From Pseudomonadota bacterium (GTDB lineage: Bacteria; Pseudomonadota; Gammaproteobacteria; Xanthomonadales; Xanthomonadaceae), in assembly GCA_023439425.1 (NCBI GenBank), contig JAEXNZ010000031.1, forward strand, positions 1 through 13,506: a DNA stretch of 13,506 nucleotides, in the 5' to 3' direction. Below are positions 11,104-13,506 of the stretch, piece after piece. Both the position numbers and the translations under genes were made by a program. The first letter of the stretch is position 1, and each line of letters starts with the position of its first letter. The notes beneath the pieces are model-generated. The model searched no databases. It was not told the DNA's origin and saw only the letters and a program-made list of their open reading frames with translations.

Positions 11104-12120
11104 TCAGCCGTTCTTGGCGTCGTGCTCGCGGTGATAACGGGTGGCTTCGGCCACTTCGTTCTTCGAGCCAAGGAACACCGGCACGCGCTGGTGCAGGTGG
11201 TCCGGCTGGATGTCCAGAATGCGCTCGCGGCCGGTGGTGGCGGCACCGCCGGCCTGTTCCACCAGCAGGCCCATCGGATTGGCTTCGTACATCAGGCGCA
11301 GCTTGCCGGCCTTGCTCGGGTCTTTCTTGTCCCACGGGTAGATGAAGATGCCGCCGCGGGTGAGGATGCGGTGCACGTCGGCGACCATGCTGGCGATCCA
11401 GCGCATGTTGAAGTTCTTGCCGCGCGCGCCTTCCTTGCCGGCCAGCAGGTCCTGCACGTAGCTCTGCATCGGGGCTTCCCAGTGCCGCTGGTTGGACATG
11501 TTGATGGCGAACTCCTGGGTGTCCGCCGGAATCTGCATGTTCGGCGTGGTCAGCACGAACTCACCCTTCTCGCGGTCCAGGGTGAAGGCGTGGGTGCCGT
11601 GACCGGTGGTCAGCACCATCTGGGTGCTGGGCCCGTAGATGCAGTAGCCGGCGGCAATCTGCGCGGTGCCTGGCTGCAGGAAGCTTTCATCATTCGGCTG
11701 CTCGGTGCCCGGCGGGCAGCGCAGCACCGAGAAAATGGTGCCGACGGACACGTTCACGTCGATGTTGGAGCTGCCATCGAGGGGATCGAACAGCAGCAGG
11801 AAGTCGCCGCGCGGGTAAGTGTCCGGCACCGGCTGGCAGTGGTCCATTTCTTCCGAGGCGCAGGCGGCGAGGTGGCCACCCCAGGCATTGGCTTCGAGCA
11901 GGATCTCGTTGCTGATCACGTCCAGCTTCTTCTGCGCTTCGCCCTGCACGTTGCCGGTGCCGGCGTCACCGAGCACGCCGCCCAGTGCGCCCTTGCTCAC
12001 GGCGATGGAGATGCTGGTGCAGGCGCGGCCGACGACGGCGATGAGCTGGCGCAGGTCGGCGTTGATGCGGCCGGCATGCTGTTCTTCGATCAGGTACCGG
12101 GTGAGCGACGTACGGGACAT
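11104..12120 (-). CDS. fbp: Fructose-1,6-bisphosphatase class I
   Basis: This cytoplasmic, metal-dependent phosphatase converts fructose 1,6-bisphosphate to fructose 6-phosphate, the committed step of gluconeogenesis. The 338-residue length is standard. Motifs: SEE (E90, E91) and the metal-binding signature DPLDGSSNID (112-121), followed by VSVGTIFSV, YGPSTQMVLTTG, NMSNQRHWEAPMQSYV, RWIASMVADVHRIL, GGIFIYPWDKKDP, and the substrate region KLRLMYEANPMGLLVEQAGG. It opens with MSRTSLTRYLIEEQ, normal for bacterial class I enzymes. No clear Shine-Dalgarno precedes the ATG at 12120, so translation may start from a short or weakly matched leader. Its neighbours share the strand but are separated by hairpins, so it is probably transcribed alone. 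Confidence 0.96.
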   Translation of the reverse strand: MSRTSLTRYLIEEQHAGRINADLRQLIAVVGRACTSISIAVSKGALGGVLGDAGTGNVQGEAQKKLDVISNEILLEANAWGGHLAACASEEMDHCQPVPDTYPRGDFLLLFDPLDGSSNIDVNVSVGTIFSVLRCPPGTEQPNDESFLQPGTAQIAAGYCIYGPSTQMVLTTGHGTHAFTLDREKGEFVLTTPNMQIPADTQEFAINMSNQRHWEAPMQSYVQDLLAGKEGARGKNFNMRWIASMVADVHRILTRGGIFIYPWDKKDPSKAGKLRLMYEANPMGLLVEQAGGAATTGRERILDIQPDHLHQRVPVFLGSKNEVAEATRYHREHDAKNG

Positions 12121-12239
12121 GAAATGACTGCCAAAGACATTCGGGGGCCGTATTGTGGCCCGTTCGGCAGGGCATTACGAGGCGCGGGGTTGGCGTAAAC
12201 GGTTACAGGTTGCGCGGAAAGCGCGGCGCTTTGCGCCGT

Positions 12240-12264
12240 CGTACGACTAACAGTCGTACGCCAC
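12240..12264 (-). repeat. Degenerate SMAG-like palindrome
   Basis: A perfect 9-bp stem, CGTACGACT / AGTCGTACG with loop AAC, has on the - strand the head GTGG where GTAG is expected. The layout matches the element at 10190-10214. A separate 15-bp dyad, AAAGCGC-G-GCGCTTT, lies at 12218-12232. Confidence 0.5.
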
Positions 12265-12270
12265 CGATAA

Positions 12271-12299
12271 CAGAACGGCCGCACATGGCGGCCGTTCTG
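12271..12299 (-). terminator. Terminator hairpin after the aminotransferase gene
   Basis: A perfect 12-bp stem (CAGAACGGCCGC / GCGGCCGTTCTG, 5-nt loop), 21 bp beyond the stop at 12321. On the - strand it is followed by TTATC, only a weak T-tract. Confidence 0.6.
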
Positions 12300-12320
12300 C
12301 GTGCAACGTGTTGCGTTGAA

Positions 12321-13506
12321 TCAGCCCTTGGCGACAGTCGCCACGGCCTTGGCCACGTACTCCAGGTTCCCCTGGTTCAGCGCGGCCACGCAGATGCGGC
12401 CGGTGCCGACGGCGTAGATGCCGAACTCGTCACGCAGCCGGTCCACCTGCGGGCGGGTCAGGCCGGAATACGAGAACATGCCGGCCTGGTCGTTGATGAA
12501 GGCGAACTCCGGTGCGCCGGCGGCGACCAGGTTCTGCACCAGGCCGTGACGCAGGGCGTGGATGCGCTCGCGCATCTCGGTCAGTTCCTGTTCCCACATC
12601 TGGCGCAGTTCCGGGCTGGTCAGCACACCGGCCACCAGCGCAGCGCCGTGGTTCGACGGGCTGGAGTAGATGGTGCGGATGATGCGCTTCACCTGCGACT
12701 GCACGGCCTTGGCGGCGGTTGCGTCTGGAGCCACCACCGACAGCGCACCCACGCGCTCGCCATACAGCGAGAACGACTTGGAGTACGAGTTGGCAACCAC
12801 GAAGCTGTCGATGCCGGCTTCGGCGATGATGCGCACCGCGGCGCCATCTTCGAAGATGCCCTTGTCGAAGCCCTGGTAGGCCATGTCGATGAACGGGAAC
12901 AGCTGGCGGTCCTTCAGCAGCTGCGCGACCTGCTTCCACTGCTCAACCGTGAGGTCGGCACCGGTCGGGTTGTGGCAGCACGCGTGCAGCAGCACGACGG
13001 TGCCCGGCTGCAGCTTTTCCAGGTCGGCCAGCATGCCGGCGAAATCCACGCCGTGGGTGGCGGCGTCGAAGTAGGTGTATTCCACCACGTCAAAGCCAGC
13101 GGCACCGAACACGGCGCGGTGGTTCTCCCAGCTGGGGTTGCTGATGGCGATGGTGGCGTGCGGCAGCAGCTTGTGCAGCAGGTCCGCGCCCACGCGCAGC
13201 GCACCGCTGCCGCCGATGGTCTGCGAGGTGGCCACGCGGCCAGCGGCCAGCAGCGGCGAGTCTTTGCCGAACACCAGTTCGCGGGTGGCCTGGGTGTAGG
13301 CCGGCAGCCCGTCGATCGGCAGGTAGCCGCGCGGTTTGGCCTCGTTGGCCAGCTGCTGTTCAATCTGCTTTACGGCGCGCAGCAGCGGAATGCGGCCGCT
13401 CTCGTCGTAATAGATGCCCACGCCCAGGTTGACCTTGGTCGAACGGCTGTCGGCGTTGTATGCCTCGGTCAGGCCCAGGATCGGGTCGCCCGGGACCAGT
13501 TCCACG
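12321..13506 (-). CDS. tyrB: Aspartate/aromatic aminotransferase, class I (5' end missing)
   Basis: This pyridoxal-phosphate enzyme moves amino groups between aromatic amino acids or aspartate and 2-oxoglutarate. The visible 394 residues match the AspC/TyrB subgroup: VELVPGDPILGLTEAYNAD, KVNLGVGIYYDESGRIPLL, SGALRVGADLL, ISNPSWENH, LHACCHNPTGADLT, FIDMAYQGF, the PLP lysine in NSYSKSFSLYGERVGAL (about the 243rd visible residue), TIYSSPSNHGA, GMFSYSGL, and the substrate Arg in GTGRICVAALN. About 6-8 residues and the start lie beyond the right edge; the GTG at 13505 is an internal Val, not the start. AspC-type activity cannot be separated from TyrB-type by eye; annotated xanthomonad homologues are usually called aromatic amino acid aminotransferase. 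Its PLP cofactor derives from the pathway served by pdxJ elsewhere in the window. Confidence 0.93.
   Translation of the reverse strand, partial: VELVPGDPILGLTEAYNADSRSTKVNLGVGIYYDESGRIPLLRAVKQIEQQLANEAKPRGYLPIDGLPAYTQATRELVFGKDSPLLAAGRVATSQTIGGSGALRVGADLLHKLLPHATIAISNPSWENHRAVFGAAGFDVVEYTYFDAATHGVDFAGMLADLEKLQPGTVVLLHACCHNPTGADLTVEQWKQVAQLLKDRQLFPFIDMAYQGFDKGIFEDGAAVRIIAEAGIDSFVVANSYSKSFSLYGERVGALSVVAPDATAAKAVQSQVKRIIRTIYSSPSNHGAALVAGVLTSPELRQMWEQELTEMRERIHALRHGLVQNLVAAGAPEFAFINDQAGMFSYSGLTRPQVDRLRDEFGIYAVGTGRICVAALNQGNLEYVAKAVATVAKG

Noticed and set aside
11017..12198. 393-codon + strand frame opposite fbp
   Set aside because: Antisense shadow of a gene with clear FBPase motifs; composition (His, Gly, Ala, Val rich) is that of a reverse-strand artefact.

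Overview
The window looks like a chromosomal segment of a high-GC gammaproteobacterium of the Xanthomonadaceae, most likely Stenotrophomonas. Three things support this. The gene contents and order at the left edge are xanthomonad-like (an exbD gene, a cardiolipin synthase, then pdxJ). Three GTAG-headed palindromes match the SMAG (REP-like) family of S. maltophilia, with a fourth degenerate copy. One operator also fits the xanthomonad LexA box, TTAG-N6-TACTA. No tRNA, rRNA or CRISPR array was seen.

Left housekeeping block (1-4395, all + strand): the 3' end of an ExbD/TolR-type gene with a strong intrinsic terminator; a cardiolipin synthase that appears leaderless; an 88-residue membrane protein overlapping pdxJ by ATGA; two SMAG palindromes; then a PA0069-type radical SAM gene preceded by a perfect LexA-type operator.

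Accessory block (about 4396-10268): a lipoprotein gene with a clear promoter, then two small membrane-protein genes with visibly lower GC. An intact IS66-family element (6153-8653, tnpA-tnpB-tnpC read on the - strand) follows. It has imperfect terminal repeats and a perfect 8-bp target duplication, and it landed 4 bp after the stop of the second membrane gene. Beyond it are a small secreted protein (- strand), a doubtful + strand ORF, a SymE-type toxin gene (- strand) and about 500 bp without a convincing gene. The part of that gap next to symE is packed with long, partly mutually exclusive inverted repeats.

Right housekeeping block (10269-13506, all - strand): a 2OG-Fe(II) oxygenase, class I fructose-1,6-bisphosphatase (gluconeogenesis) and an aspartate/aromatic aminotransferase cut by the right edge. 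They have separate hairpins between them and look like independent units.

The points most worth a second look are the LexA operator before the radical SAM gene, the folded element upstream of the SymE-like gene, and the cleanly dated IS66 insertion beside the low-GC membrane pair. All function calls come from reading motifs by eye; no database search was run.
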